A stretch of DNA of 64,000 bases from an uncultured Bacteroidales bacterium (GCA_949286415.1 CASEBV010000005.1:1-64000); one strand, 5' to 3'; shown: positions 16,223 to 25,203, numbered from the stretch's first letter. Notes: generated from the letters alone by a model not told the origin. A program made the numbers and translations.

Positions 16223-18103
16223 ATGAACAGGTTTCTTGAATTTCTCAAACAGGCTGTAGCCAAACTCGGTCTTGAATCCAAGTTCGCAGCCAAAGAACTC
16301 ACCGCAGAGGAGCAGAAGTCCCTCATCGCGGCTTATGAAGAGGCGTCCGGCACCAAGTTCGCGGAAGACCTCGCAGCATACCAGGCAGCCCAGAAGGAAG
16401 CAGCCGAGACACAGGCCATGGCTGAAGCCTTCAAGGAACTTGCCTCCATCTTCGGCAAGGAGGTCACTCCTCAGACCAACGCCGAGGAAGTGATCAGCAA
16501 CATCAAGGCCTCCATCGACGAGATGAAGGCGACTATCAGCAGACTCGGCAGCATGAGTCAGGGCGAGGAGCCTCAGAAGACACTGAACGGCCCGCGCATC
16601 AGCATCTCCGGAGCACACACCAAGGAGTTCGCATTCGGCGTCCAGCATCCTATGTTCGCATCCGGAAAGAGGTGGAACCGCATCGCCATCACAGGCAGAC
16701 GGGACAACGAGGCGTCCGACGAGGAATCCGCCGAGTTCAAGAGAGAGTTCAACAAGTATGCGTCGTCCCTTGCCGACCGCTATTCGTCCCTTGTCAGAAG
16801 CAACGGGCTTGAGAGCGTCAGGAAAGGCACTGCAGACTATTCGCTCCTTGACGATGCGGAGATAGGCACGCAGTACTTCGTCCGCAGGCAGGATGCCCTC
16901 ATCGCGAGGATTGACTCCTTCCCGTCTCTCTCCGGCATCTTCCCGACACGCTCCAACATCCAGGACGGGGATGTGCTGACCAATGTCCTCTTCCAGGAAC
17001 TCTCGCAGGCCTACCAGAAAGGCCATCTGAGCAAGGGCGGATACACCCTCCAGCCGGAGAAAGCCAGGGTGCACAAGGTGATGATGAAATATCTCATCGA
17101 GGACATGACCTGGATAGAGGAAAGTTACCTCGGCTACCTGAACACTTCAGGCTCAGACCCGGTGAAGTGGTCCATGATCGAATGGCTCGTGCTCTGCATC
17201 GCCGAACAGCTCAATGCCGAACAGATCGAGCGCCAGGTGCTCGGCTACCGCGTGGAGCCGAAGGCGGGCGAGAATGCCAGCGGGATGTTCGCATCCACAG
17301 GAGTAGTGCACAGGCTGCTCTCATACTTCGACAACGACCGCAAGGTGCTCCCGTTCTTTGACGAGGAACTTGCGGAGTACGGCAAGGCCGACATCGGAGA
17401 TGTGCTGGAGGCATTCATGGACAGACTCTCGGAGAGGGTCAAGAACTCAGGCCAGTACACCGTATATGTCAACGCCAAGCACAAGCCTTGGTTCAAGGCA
17501 TGGTACACCGCCACCTATGGGACCAATGCCGACTTCAGCGGCGTGCAGTTCAAGGTGCCGAACTATGACAACCCTATTGTCTTCGTTCCTGGCATGAAGA
17601 ATCTCAAACTCATCTTCGCCACCATCCCAGGCAACATCCAACTTCTGGAGTTCGTGCCTGGAGAGCGCAACAAGATGCGCTTCCAGCAGGATCTGGAGGA
17701 AGTATGGGTAAGTTCCTACTGGAAGGAGGGCGCGGGAGTCACCTACTCCGGCAAGAAGTTCAACTCCCTTGACGAACTCAAGGCTGCAGACGCCACCGAG
17801 CAGATCATCTTCATGAACTGGCCAATGACGGAAGTAGATCCGGACGCCACCACCATCGACGGCAAGACGGACATGTTCTTCAAGACCGGAGTCAATACCA
17901 AGGCTACAGCCCTCACGGACATCACCAATGCCCAGGAGGATGTCATCTACCGCATTGAGATCGGAGATGATGCATACCCTACCACTATCGCCAAGTCCGG
18001 CAAGTTCGACCAGCTGACCGCGGCATGGAGCCCGACAAAGGCCGGGGAGTACATCAAACTCTACAGCAAGGACGGCAAGTTCTACGATGTGGAGAGAGGA
18101 TAG
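16223..18103 (+). CDS. Scaffold-capsid fusion, major capsid protein
   Basis: A 626-residue protein. Residues about 1-120 are Ala/Glu/Lys-rich coiled coil (AEEQKSLIAAYEEASGTKFA ...), like a scaffolding domain. They are followed from about 180 by a globular region with an HK97-type profile (YSLLDDAEIGTQYFVRRQDA ... KPWFKAWYTATYGTNADF ... VVFVPGMKNLKLIF-like strand). The C-terminal ~90 residues form an added beta domain. The upstream neighbour is a maturation protease, which would remove the scaffold part. A hairpin terminator follows. The capsid call rests on context, size and fold pattern. Confidence 0.82.
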   Translation: MNRFLEFLKQAVAKLGLESKFAAKELTAEEQKSLIAAYEEASGTKFAEDLAAYQAAQKEAAETQAMAEAFKELASIFGKEVTPQTNAEEVISNIKASIDEMKATISRLGSMSQGEEPQKTLNGPRISISGAHTKEFAFGVQHPMFASGKRWNRIAITGRRDNEASDEESAEFKREFNKYASSLADRYSSLVRSNGLESVRKGTADYSLLDDAEIGTQYFVRRQDALIARIDSFPSLSGIFPTRSNIQDGDVLTNVLFQELSQAYQKGHLSKGGYTLQPEKARVHKVMMKYLIEDMTWIEESYLGYLNTSGSDPVKWSMIEWLVLCIAEQLNAEQIERQVLGYRVEPKAGENASGMFASTGVVHRLLSYFDNDRKVLPFFDEELAEYGKADIGDVLEAFMDRLSERVKNSGQYTVYVNAKHKPWFKAWYTATYGTNADFSGVQFKVPNYDNPIVFVPGMKNLKLIFATIPGNIQLLEFVPGERNKMRFQQDLEEVWVSSYWKEGAGVTYSGKKFNSLDELKAADATEQIIFMNWPMTEVDPDATTIDGKTDMFFKTGVNTKATALTDITNAQEDVIYRIEIGDDAYPTTIAKSGKFDQLTAAWSPTKAGEYIKLYSKDGKFYDVERG

Positions 18104-18128
18104 TCAGAGAGTGTATAGTCATTAATCC

Positions 18129-18150
18129 GGGGCCGGCAACGGCCCCTTAA
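18129..18150 (+). terminator. Hairpin after the capsid gene
   Basis: GGGGCCG / CGGCCCC with a 4-nt loop followed by TTAATATA. The short T-run suggests partial termination or an mRNA 3'-end stabiliser that sets capsid expression above downstream genes. Confidence 0.6.
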
Positions 18151-18163
18151 TATACCTTATATC

Positions 18164-18700
18164 ATGGCAATCACAACATTTGCAGACATCCCGGCAGTAA
18201 CCGACAAGGATACCCACGGGAAACGCATATACCACAAGGTCTTCCTGCTCAGGGAGGAGGATGTGGACTACAGCGCGTTGCCTCAGGTCACTGACCGGTC
18301 ATGCGGGGCATTCACACTCAAGTCGGACGCCACAGGATGGAAGGCGTTCAGTTATGTCCGGAACACCATTGAGGACACCTCCGAGTCAAGCAAGGGTGAT
18401 ATCACATCAACAGTCACCAACACATTCGTCGGCACCCTCGGCGGGGCAAGGTCGGTCATCAACGACTTTCTTGAGAACCACCAGGGCGACAATTTCTTCA
18501 TCGTATATGTGGACATATACGACAAGAAACGCTATCTGCTCGGCAGACCATACTCCCCGATGCAGCTGACGGCATTCAGCCGCAAGAACGGCAAGGACAG
18601 CGCCTCATGTGATGTCACATTCACCAACGAGGCTTTCTTCCAGCCGGTGGAGTACTCCGGAACACTCCCGTACATCGATGAGGATGACGGAGACATCTGA
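18164..18700 (+). CDS. Probable tail tube protein
   Basis: A 178-residue protein of mainly beta sequence with no cysteine cluster or membrane segment (TVTNTFVGTLGGARSVINDF ... PYSPMQLTAFSRKNGKDS ... CDVTFTNEAFFQPVEYSG). The pattern of a small beta-sandwich with one central helix fits major tail tube proteins. It is set off by hairpins on both sides, as highly expressed structural genes often are. A head decoration protein is the alternative. Confidence 0.5.
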   Translation: MAITTFADIPAVTDKDTHGKRIYHKVFLLREEDVDYSALPQVTDRSCGAFTLKSDATGWKAFSYVRNTIEDTSESSKGDITSTVTNTFVGTLGGARSVINDFLENHQGDNFFIVYVDIYDKKRYLLGRPYSPMQLTAFSRKNGKDSASCDVTFTNEAFFQPVEYSGTLPYIDEDDGDI

Positions 18701-18736
18701 TGAAACCATAGTAGTTTTTTGAAGATATTTTATGGT

Positions 18737-18763
18737 GGGGCTGTCAATACGGGCAGCCCCTTT
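18737..18763 (+). terminator. Hairpin terminator after the tube-like gene
   Basis: GGGGCTG (18737-18743) pairs with CAGCCCC (18754-18760) over a 10-nt loop, followed by TTT. Confidence 0.6.
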
Positions 18764-18777
18764 GACGACAGGACAAC

Positions 18778-19551
18778 ATGTACAGTCTCAAAGAGAGGAA
18801 AACAATATCACGGCAGATAGCCGACCCCGGAAAGATTGACATCTACAGGCAGATGCTCTCAAGGCACAGATGCAAACTGTCCGGGACAATCATCCTGGAC
18901 AGACGGCAGCTGGCGGAAACGCTCGTCTATGCGCTCCTCGGCTATTGCTCCGTTGGAGACATAGTCGCTGCCTGCATTCCTGGTACCGCAACTGTGGCGG
19001 AACCAGTGTCTGAAAGTCCGTCCGATGCCCGCAGGCGACCGGAACAACGCAAGACCCGCAACAAATTTGATGAATACCCCGCCATCAGATGGAAGAATCT
19101 CGACAATCCGGTGATCAGGACGGCCGACAGCATCTATTCTGACCGCATCAGGTGCTGGAGCCGTCTCAAGGAACTGGAACAGCAGATGGAGGACGAGACT
19201 GACAGAAGCCTGATTGCCGAATATGTCGACCTTTCCGTCCGTCTGGAACTCTGCTTCGATGAACTGCGCAGCCTCAATGACAAGGGAGCCTTCCTTGGGC
19301 GGCACCCTTTTATCACCATGAAGAGCGAAAAGGAACGGATTGATGAACTTCTGAGGACAGATCCCGAAAAATACTTCGAGGAGCGCAAGAATGTGGAGAT
19401 GAACATAGCCAGATACTCATCATATCTTAAAAGTCCGAAATACGATGAACCCAAGAAGAAGAAATTCCGGGAATTCCTTGAAAAATTCCGGGCCATGCTC
19501 AATCTCTATAAGGACAGGCTTGCCGAATCAATGAAGAATCTGAGGACATGA
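18778..19551 (+). CDS. Phage protein of unknown function
   Basis: A 257-residue hydrophilic, helix-rich protein. Residues about 80-105 are a basic linker (SDARRRPEQRKTRNKFDEYP). The C-terminal 130 residues are heptad-like and highly charged. It overlaps the next gene by 4 bases (ATGA) and opens the run leading to terminase, so a role in packaging or DNA handling is possible. Family not recognised. Confidence 0.5.
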   Translation: MYSLKERKTISRQIADPGKIDIYRQMLSRHRCKLSGTIILDRRQLAETLVYALLGYCSVGDIVAACIPGTATVAEPVSESPSDARRRPEQRKTRNKFDEYPAIRWKNLDNPVIRTADSIYSDRIRCWSRLKELEQQMEDETDRSLIAEYVDLSVRLELCFDELRSLNDKGAFLGRHPFITMKSEKERIDELLRTDPEKYFEERKNVEMNIARYSSYLKSPKYDEPKKKKFREFLEKFRAMLNLYKDRLAESMKNLRT

Positions 19552-19862
19552 GAAGACAGTACACGGAAGAATTCCTCCTGAAAGTGAAAGATCTTGCGGT
19601 GATCCAGCTGACCCCGTCTCAAATCGCGGAGAGACTCGGACTTGTCGGCTCCGATCGCCGCAATTTTCTCATTGACATCAACCAGAAACTGCATCCTCTC
19701 TATGCCGCCTACTGGACAGCCCTGAAAGACGGGCTTGCGGACATCACCGATGCCCTGCACAACGCTGCAGTCTACGGTGAGACTGACGCCATAGAACTTG
19801 CCCTGAAGGTCCGCAAGGATACGGAGACGGAGGAACTGAAAAAAGCCCTTTTCAATGTATGA
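19548..19862 (+). CDS. Small HTH-like protein upstream of terminase
   Basis: A 104-residue protein. Residues about 1-40 (LLKVKDLAVIQLTPSQIAER) look like a helix-turn-helix of the kind found in small terminase subunits and phage regulators. The remainder is helical. It overlaps both neighbours by 4 bases. In phages the small terminase subunit normally lies directly upstream of the large one, and here two candidates occur, this gene and the next. Confidence 0.5.
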   Translation: MRRQYTEEFLLKVKDLAVIQLTPSQIAERLGLVGSDRRNFLIDINQKLHPLYAAYWTALKDGLADITDALHNAAVYGETDAIELALKVRKDTETEELKKALFNV

Positions 19863-20506
19863 AACCTGACAGACTTGAAACCCTCAGATCCTATTCCGTC
19901 GAGCAGGTGCAGTCATACCTGAAGACACGGGAAAGCAGCACCATCCCCGCCGAGATGCAGGAATACATCCTGAAGATGAACTCGGCGGTCAGCATCATAC
20001 ACCACAACGGGACCAACATCACCCGTGCCTGCAAGGCTCTCCAGTTGGAATATCCGGAACTGACATATGCCCAGGCACGCGGCATCTATTATGACGCCCT
20101 CGAATTCTTCTATATCGACGAATCAGTCTCCGCCCGGGCATGGGACATGGTCTTTGCGGACCAGTTCGAGGATCTGAAGAATCTCGCAATCAAAGAGGAC
20201 AAACTGAGTGTGGCGTACAGGTGTATGGAAAAGGCCCACGAACTCCGCACCATGAACAGGGAATCCCTCGACTATGACTGGACTCCGCCTGTGTTCCTCA
20301 TCTCCACCACCGTCAAACCGGAATCCCTCGGATTCAAGTCCCAGAGGCTGATGGACATTGCCCGGAGGGCTGAAGACCAGGAATTCAAGCAGATGATTGA
20401 CTCATTGGAGACCACGGAGGCTGAAAGGCAGCGCCTCTACAGGGATGCGGGCATCAAGGATGTTGAATTTGAGAAAGCACAGGAGGATCCGGAGGATGAA
20501 CTCTAA
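19859..20506 (+). CDS. Candidate small terminase subunit
   Basis: A 215-residue protein ending 11 bases inside the large terminase gene. Residues about 40-90 contain a helix-turn-helix-like stretch (TNITRACKALQLEYPELTYA). The C-terminal ~50 residues are a charged helix (RRAEDQEFKQMIDSLETTEA) that could oligomerise or contact the large subunit. Position argues for the small terminase, but homology was not established. Confidence 0.5.
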   Translation: MKPDRLETLRSYSVEQVQSYLKTRESSTIPAEMQEYILKMNSAVSIIHHNGTNITRACKALQLEYPELTYAQARGIYYDALEFFYIDESVSARAWDMVFADQFEDLKNLAIKEDKLSVAYRCMEKAHELRTMNRESLDYDWTPPVFLISTTVKPESLGFKSQRLMDIARRAEDQEFKQMIDSLETTEAERQRLYRDAGIKDVEFEKAQEDPEDEL

Positions 20507-22196
20507 TAAAGAACTCCCTGACGCCCTGGAACTGTACCAGAATTCGGCACAGGCTCTCGCCACTATCATTGACCCGAACAAACTGATTGTAGTCGCAGGG
20601 CGAGGAACGGGCAAGACCACACAGATCACGGCACCGCGTATCCTTCGGGTGGCAGGTGAGATGCCGAGGGAGACATCAATCATCAGCCACAAGTCATACA
20701 TTGCCCTCTTCACCAATGTCATTCCGGCTGTTCTTGAATTCTTCAGGAGCGACGGCAGAGACGGACATCCACTCCTGACAGAGGGGATGGACTATGTCGT
20801 CGGGGAAAAGAACCTTCCAAAGCATTTCCGGCAGCCACGGTATCCGATACTCTATCCGGAGCGGTCCATTGTGTTTGCGAACGGCCATGTGCTGCAGGCG
20901 GTAGCCATCGACAGGCCTGACTCCATCGCCGGATCATCCATCGTTCACGCCTTTTTCGAGGAGATGAAACACTCTGACGGGGAGAAACTGCGCTCAAGGA
21001 TTATACCTGCCATACGCACCTCCCGTCTCGGGGGCGGCTCAGATGCCCACAGGTCATATCTCCATGGAGGAATAACAGGAGTGTCAGACATTGGCCGCGT
21101 CTCCATCGGGGAGGACAACTGGTTCACAGAATATGAGAAAGAGGTGGATGACCAGTTGATACAGGACATCGTCACACTGAGCCTGTACATCAACAAGGCA
21201 CAGATCAACATCCGCAATGGGGAGAAAGTTGCCATGAGCCGGTCGGCAATAGACAGATACGGTCCGGTTCTGGCCGCATTCCGCAAGAAAGCCACCTATT
21301 ATATCCGTGTCAGCACATTCGTCAACAGGGCAGTACTCGGCTTTGACTACTTCAAGACGCAGCAGGAGATGCTGTCGATGTCCGAGTTCCTGTCTTCCAT
21401 CTGCTCCATCGGGGACAGGAACATGGACAATCTCTTCTTTGAACTATGGGATGAAGACCGGCACACCTACGAAGACTCGTACAAGTATGACACAGTGTCG
21501 AAACTGGACCTCAAGCAGACTTTCAGGCTGGATTCATCATATCTGAAGCATTACGACCCGTCAGACAAGATTCTGATTGGCTACGACCCCGGTTCATTCG
21601 CGTCCATGGTCGCGGCACAGGAGAAGAAGGACGAGAACACGCTGCGCATACTGAAGGAGTTCTTCGTGTATCCTCCCCAGGATATCCCGGATCTGGCGGC
21701 TGCATTCAATGCCTTCTTCTCGTCTGCCAGGTTCCGGCGGATAGACCTGTACTATGACCGTGCCGGGAACAAAAAGAACAGCCGCAGGGTGAATGACACT
21801 GATGCCAAGGAACTGAAGGCGGAACTGGAGAAGTACGGATGGACTGTCACCCTGAAGAACCTCGGGCAGGCGACCATCTTCCACTGGCAGCACCACCGGC
21901 TATGGAAGAGGCTTCTGGCGGAGAACGAGCGTACGGTGCCGAAAATCCGTATCGATGCCAACGAATGCCCCAACCTGGTAAGTGCAATGTATTGCTGCAA
22001 GAAGGTTCCGGGCTCGTCTCCAGTGGAACTGGACAAATCACCTGAAAAGAAGGTGGACATCCAACTGCAGGCCGGACTCACTCCGCAGATACCGTCGGCA
22101 ATGACATACCTGGTATGGGGGCTGTATGAGAAGTTCTTCCCCGGGCTCAGAAACGGTCATGTCGCAGGCGGAGGCATCACGAATTTCGGACTTTAA
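20496..22196 (+). CDS. Terminase large subunit
   Basis: The 566-residue packaging motor. The ATG at 20496 gives a normal N-terminus and an 11-base overlap with the upstream gene; an in-frame extension to 20397 would run through that gene and is rejected. The ATPase domain shows Walker A GRGTGKTT at 35-42 and a Walker B-like VHAFFEEM. The nuclease domain shows ILIGYDPGSFASMVAAQ and LYYDRAGNKKNS, the RNase H-like acidic strands. It is the last plus-strand phage gene and ends 26 bases before a strong two-way terminator. Confidence 0.93.
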   Translation: MNSNKELPDALELYQNSAQALATIIDPNKLIVVAGRGTGKTTQITAPRILRVAGEMPRETSIISHKSYIALFTNVIPAVLEFFRSDGRDGHPLLTEGMDYVVGEKNLPKHFRQPRYPILYPERSIVFANGHVLQAVAIDRPDSIAGSSIVHAFFEEMKHSDGEKLRSRIIPAIRTSRLGGGSDAHRSYLHGGITGVSDIGRVSIGEDNWFTEYEKEVDDQLIQDIVTLSLYINKAQINIRNGEKVAMSRSAIDRYGPVLAAFRKKATYYIRVSTFVNRAVLGFDYFKTQQEMLSMSEFLSSICSIGDRNMDNLFFELWDEDRHTYEDSYKYDTVSKLDLKQTFRLDSSYLKHYDPSDKILIGYDPGSFASMVAAQEKKDENTLRILKEFFVYPPQDIPDLAAAFNAFFSSARFRRIDLYYDRAGNKKNSRRVNDTDAKELKAELEKYGWTVTLKNLGQATIFHWQHHRLWKRLLAENERTVPKIRIDANECPNLVSAMYCCKKVPGSSPVELDKSPEKKVDIQLQAGLTPQIPSAMTYLVWGLYEKFFPGLRNGHVAGGGITNFGL

Positions 22197-22221
22197 TCCC
22201 CCGGGAAAGGCCGTTTCACAT

Positions 22222-22272
22222 AAAAATCCGGCAAAAATTTGGCTTTTCTGCAAGTTTTTTGCCGGATTTTTT
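22222..22272. terminator. Bidirectional terminator between terminase and integrase
   Basis: AAAAATCCGGCAAAAA (22222-22237) pairs with TTTTTTGCCGGATTTTTT (22255-22272), with A and T tracts on both sides. It can stop transcription from the terminase side and from the integrase side. The rest of 22197-22491 shows nothing else. Confidence 0.85.
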
Positions 22273-22491
22273 AAAGATTTACTCTGAATTTGCACCGCTC
22301 TGGACATTTATGAATCGGCCATTCAGGTGAGTCATACCATATTGACATGGAAATTTTTATGCCCGAAAGGCCTTTTGCGGATGAAGAGCCCGTCGCCGCT
22401 GGTTTCCCGGCGTGCAATGCACGGCCCCGCCCGCCGGAAATATGATTGAACCGTTTTTGCCGGGAACACGCCGGAAGACAGCCCTTTTCGA

Positions 22492-23706
22492 TTATTTGAT
22501 GATTTTCGTCTTTTTCAAAGTGTCGTTGGCCTTGCTTGTTTGTCCAAGGTAGACTGTGGTCATGGCGAGGCTGTGGTGGTCTGCCTGCTGCTTGACGAAA
22601 GAGACCGGTACGCCGCTGCCGAGCATGTTGGTGATGCCTGTATCCTTGAGGCTGTAGAACTGGACTTCCATCGGAAAGCCGCATGCAGGGCGTATGACAT
22701 CACTCCAGTATCTGGCGATGTGCTGCGTGAGGGCTTTCTTCCGTCCCGGTCTGAAAGTGTAGTCAGGGGTGCCGGAGAACACATAAGCCTTGGGGTCTGA
22801 CAGATCGATGGCCTTGATGTAGGGGAGCATGTCGTCAGGTATGGTCCGGTATGAGTCATTGTCATTCTTGGCTATCTCTGGGCGGATGTGGATGGTCTGT
22901 TTCTTCAGGTCAATGTCTCCGCATCTGAGCAGGGCGATTTCTTTCGGGCGCATGAAGCAGCAGTAGCAGCACAGGCAGAGGGCAAGGTAGTTTGTGTTGT
23001 TTCTGCGGAGGAAGTCGGTCAGGGCAGCAAGTTCCTCGTCAGTCATCATGCGCCGCTTCTTCTTGATGAGCCGCTTGCTTTTCCTCTTGATGCCTTCGAA
23101 CGGGTTTCCGGGGACATATCCCTTCTCCTTCATCCAGTTGAACAGGATGATGAAGAAGCGCAGATAGTTGTTGTATGTCTGGGCTGATACCTTGCCGTTA
23201 TCCTCGATGTCCCGCATGAACTCTAGGGCCATCTGGTGTGTGAAGGACATCACAGGGAATTTCCCTCTGCAACAGCCGTGGCTTGCCATCCATTTCCTCA
23301 TGGTGCCGATGAACGACGCATAGTTCCTGTAACTGTTCTCCTCGGCGGTCTTTTTCTTTGCCTGGAGGAAGGCATCGAATGCCTCTGAGATGTCGGTTCC
23401 GGAGTTCGGGGCGACTTTTTCCACGAGGGGATTCCATCCAAGGGCGAGGCGTTCGTTCAGGGCGTTGATCATCTGCCTGGCGATGCGCAGTCTCTCCCTC
23501 TTGTTCTTGATGCGGTTGATCTTCATCCGGATGCGGCGGAGCATGCCGGTGGCCGGGTCTGTGACATAGAAATAGACACACCACTCCACACCTTGGGAGA
23601 GTTTTGCCGGGACATATTCAAGTCCGGGGGTTGGTTTGAAAAAATGCATTTTTTTTTCTTTGCACAACTCCAAAAGGGCGTCGTACAAGGAAAAACAGTT
23701 TGACAT
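22492..23706 (-). CDS. int: Phage tyrosine integrase
   Basis: A 404-residue site-specific recombinase. I place the start at the ATG at 23706 (MSNCFSLYDALLELCKEK), because the longer frame would translate through the tRNA-Gln gene and its terminator. An arm-binding region is followed by a SAM-like core-binding domain (ISEAFDAFLQAKKKTAEENS). The catalytic domain has Arg in CCFMRPKEIALLRCGDID, Lys in the strand after the VFSGTPDYTF region, ADHHSLAMTTVYLG with the second His and the nucleophilic Tyr. The box II motif reads YSLKDTG rather than HxLRHT, so its His and Arg are replaced by Tyr and Lys. It lies against its likely attachment site. Confidence 0.92.
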   Translation of the reverse strand: MSNCFSLYDALLELCKEKKMHFFKPTPGLEYVPAKLSQGVEWCVYFYVTDPATGMLRRIRMKINRIKNKRERLRIARQMINALNERLALGWNPLVEKVAPNSGTDISEAFDAFLQAKKKTAEENSYRNYASFIGTMRKWMASHGCCRGKFPVMSFTHQMALEFMRDIEDNGKVSAQTYNNYLRFFIILFNWMKEKGYVPGNPFEGIKRKSKRLIKKKRRMMTDEELAALTDFLRRNNTNYLALCLCCYCCFMRPKEIALLRCGDIDLKKQTIHIRPEIAKNDNDSYRTIPDDMLPYIKAIDLSDPKAYVFSGTPDYTFRPGRKKALTQHIARYWSDVIRPACGFPMEVQFYSLKDTGITNMLGSGVPVSFVKQQADHHSLAMTTVYLGQTSKANDTLKKTKIIK

Positions 23707-23750
23707 GGGGCCTTCACGGGGCTGTCCCGTTTTTGACCCGGTTTTATATG

Positions 23751-23790
23751 AAAAATCGCCTAAATCCGTGTAAACCATAGAGTTAGGCGA
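23751..23790 (-). terminator. Terminator of tRNA-Gln
   Basis: On the minus strand TCGCCTAA pairs with TTAGGCGA around a 19-nt loop, followed by five T, 7 bases past the tRNA. It lies between tRNA and integrase and would insulate the integrase from tRNA transcription. Confidence 0.75.
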
Positions 23791-23796
23791 TTGTAG

Positions 23797-23867
23797 TTGA
23801 GATACCAAGATTCGAACTTGGACAGACAGAACCAAAATCTGTAGTGCTACCATTACACCATATCTCA
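23797..23867 (-). tRNA. tRNA-Gln (anticodon TTG)
   Basis: A 71-nt cloverleaf on the minus strand. The acceptor stem is TGAGATA / TATCTCA with discriminator A. The anticodon stem ACAGA / TCTGT holds TTTTGGT with anticodon TTG. The T arm is CCAAG-TTCGAAT-CTTGG. CCA is not encoded. Its 3' end faces the integrase, so it is the likely attB-bearing gene restored by the prophage. Confidence 0.96.
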
Positions 23868-23876
23868 ATTCCGCTG

Positions 23877-23907
23877 CAAATTTAAGATTATTTTGGCTTT
23901 CTGCAAA
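23877..23907 (-). promoter_or_regulatory. Promoter of tRNA-Gln
   Basis: On the minus strand TTTG (23904-23907), 19-nt spacer, TAAATTTG (23877-23884), ending about 9 bases before the tRNA 5' end. Confidence 0.8.
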
Positions 23908-23911
23908 ATAT

Positions 23912-24349
23912 TCAAAACAGGCCGTAGATGAGATTCCAGACGAGGAAGCGGCCGAATTTGCCGACAAGCATGAGCACTATTGTCCAGAACGGCCTTGTTT
24001 TGTAGAATCCGAGTGCGATTGCAATGACATCACCTATTATGGGAACCCAGCATGCGATTGCAAGCCAGACACCGTATCTGTCGATTTTTTCCTTTTGTTT
24101 GTGCAGTGTCGCGGGCTTGACCTTGAACCATTTCTCTATCCATTCCCATTTGCCCATCCAGCCTATCCAGTAGGTGAATACGCTGCCGAGCCAGTTTCCG
24201 AGGGTGCCGACTGCCAGACAGCCGAGAGTGTCACCGGTGGCTGCCAGTACTGCCATATACAGGACATCGGAGCTGAACGGAAAAATTGTTGCAGCCAGAA
24301 AGGTGCCCACGAACAGGCCGATGAGACCGAATTCTTCAAGTCCGAACAT
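23912..24349 (-). CDS. YqaA-type VTT-domain membrane protein
   Basis: A 145-residue membrane protein, from the ATG at 24349 (MFGLEEFGLIGLFVGTFLAA). Longer starts overlap the tadA end and add a hydrophilic stretch unlike the family. The VTT/DedA-like core is visible: FPFSSDVLYMAVLAA, then GNWLGSVFTYWIGWMGK, and the re-entrant ACWVPIIGDVIAIALGFY. YqaA-type proteins are shorter relatives of DedA; lipid or drug transport has been proposed, but the role is unsettled. It is the last gene of the minus-strand run, and the prophage junction lies just downstream. Confidence 0.85.
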   Translation of the reverse strand: MFGLEEFGLIGLFVGTFLAATIFPFSSDVLYMAVLAATGDTLGCLAVGTLGNWLGSVFTYWIGWMGKWEWIEKWFKVKPATLHKQKEKIDRYGVWLAIACWVPIIGDVIAIALGFYKTRPFWTIVLMLVGKFGRFLVWNLIYGLF

Positions 24350-24392
24350 CGCGAGGTTTGCTTTTCTTGTCAGGTCTTTCCCTTTCCTGATA

Positions 24393-24833
24393 CTATTGTT
24401 TTCTTTTCTTTTTGAAAAAATCGGATACAAGTGCCCCGCATTCTTCGGCCAATACTCCGGCAATTATTTCTGTCTTGGGGTGAAGCAGACCGGGAGAGAA
24501 TAGGGAAAAGCCTCTTTTGGGGTCGATTGCCCCGTATACCACCTGTCCTATCTGTGACCATGCGAGAGCTCCGGCGCACATCGGACATGGCTCGACAGTC
24601 ACATAGAGGGTACAGTCGGTGAGATATTTGCCGCCCGTGGCTTCTGTGGCTGCTGTTATGGCAATCATCTCGGCGTGTGCAGTAGGGTCTTTGAGCCTCT
24701 CTGTCATATTGTGTCCTCTGGCGATGATGCGGCCGCGGCATACGACTACTGCGCCGACGGGCACTTCGTCTTCCGCGGCTGCTGCGGCTGCTTCCCGCAG
24801 GGCTTCTTTCATGTATTTCAGATGTTCTTCCAT
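24393..24833 (-). CDS. tadA: tRNA-specific adenosine deaminase
   Basis: A 146-residue enzyme that converts A34 to inosine in tRNA-Arg(ACG). Zinc ligands and proton shuttle are in TAHAEMIAI (His, Glu) and PCPMCAGALAW (two Cys). The conserved DEVPVGAVVV start and DPKRGFSLF loop are present. The start at 24833 (MEEHLKYMKEALREA) gives the standard length; upstream in-frame sequence is unrelated. The family also includes guanine deaminase-like proteins, but the pattern is TadA. Confidence 0.93.
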   Translation of the reverse strand: MEEHLKYMKEALREAAAAAAEDEVPVGAVVVCRGRIIARGHNMTERLKDPTAHAEMIAITAATEATGGKYLTDCTLYVTVEPCPMCAGALAWSQIGQVVYGAIDPKRGFSLFSPGLLHPKTEIIAGVLAEECGALVSDFFKKKRKQ

Positions 24834-24880
24834 CGGAAAATGGAGGTAGTGTAAAATGCTATTCCCGCTGGCTGATATAA

Positions 24881-24919
24881 TCAAAGAGGCTGGGCCAAAT
24901 TTTGTTTGACACAGCCTCT
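24881..24919 (-). terminator. Terminator of rpmH
   Basis: On the minus strand AGAGGCTG pairs with CAGCCTCT around a 19-nt loop, then TTTGATT. It lies 56 bases past the rpmH stop and before tadA. Confidence 0.6.
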
Positions 24920-24974
24920 CAATCTTTCTTCCCTCAAGACAATGAAGACATGTCCCGGGTGACAATGAATCAGA

Positions 24975-25127
24975 TCAGTATCTGTCTTCTGATGACACTG
25001 TCAGTTTCTTGCGTCCATGACGACGGCGGGAAGCCAATACGCGACGGCCGTTTGGTGTGGACATTCTCTCACGGAATCCGTGTTTGTTGCGACGCTTGCG
25101 CTGTGATGGTTGGAATGTTCTTTTCAT
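24975..25127 (-). CDS. rpmH: Ribosomal protein bL34
   Basis: A 50-residue basic protein: [20 protein letters not shown], then [20 protein letters not shown] and an acidic tail SSEDRY. This is the complete bL34 pattern, a small protein of the large ribosomal subunit near the 23S domain core. A consensus promoter lies 77 bases upstream and a terminator follows, so it is a single-gene unit. Confidence 0.97.
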   Translation of the reverse strand: MKRTFQPSQRKRRNKHGFRERMSTPNGRRVLASRRRHGRKKLTVSSEDRY

Positions 25128-25203
25128 TATCTTATGCTTTTATATTTCAGATTTTTATGCCTGGCCTGTTTCAAAATCCCGGCTGAAATCAGGTTTGGGA
25201 GTG

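Larger units (their letters stand above)
1..23797. mobile_element. Tailed prophage, right-hand part
   Basis: Phage genes run almost without break on the plus strand: tail, lysis-type block, small accessory units, protease, capsid, terminase. A minus-strand tyrosine integrase follows, next to tRNA-Gln. The left end lies outside the window, and no portal gene is seen, so portal and head-tail connector genes are probably to the left. In the circular form the terminase would then sit beside them. The right boundary is inferred from the integrase touching the 3' end of the tRNA; the matching left attachment site cannot be seen. Head, tail, terminase and integrase reading frames are intact, so nothing visible here shows decay. 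Confidence 0.9.

Noticed and set aside
15447..17074. Long minus-strand open frames opposite the protease and capsid genes
   Set aside because: They are shadows of strongly coding plus-strand genes; their residue content mirrors GC-rich codon positions and no motif is present.
23707..23967. Longer integrase N-terminus
   Set aside because: The frame passes through the tRNA-Gln gene and its terminator.
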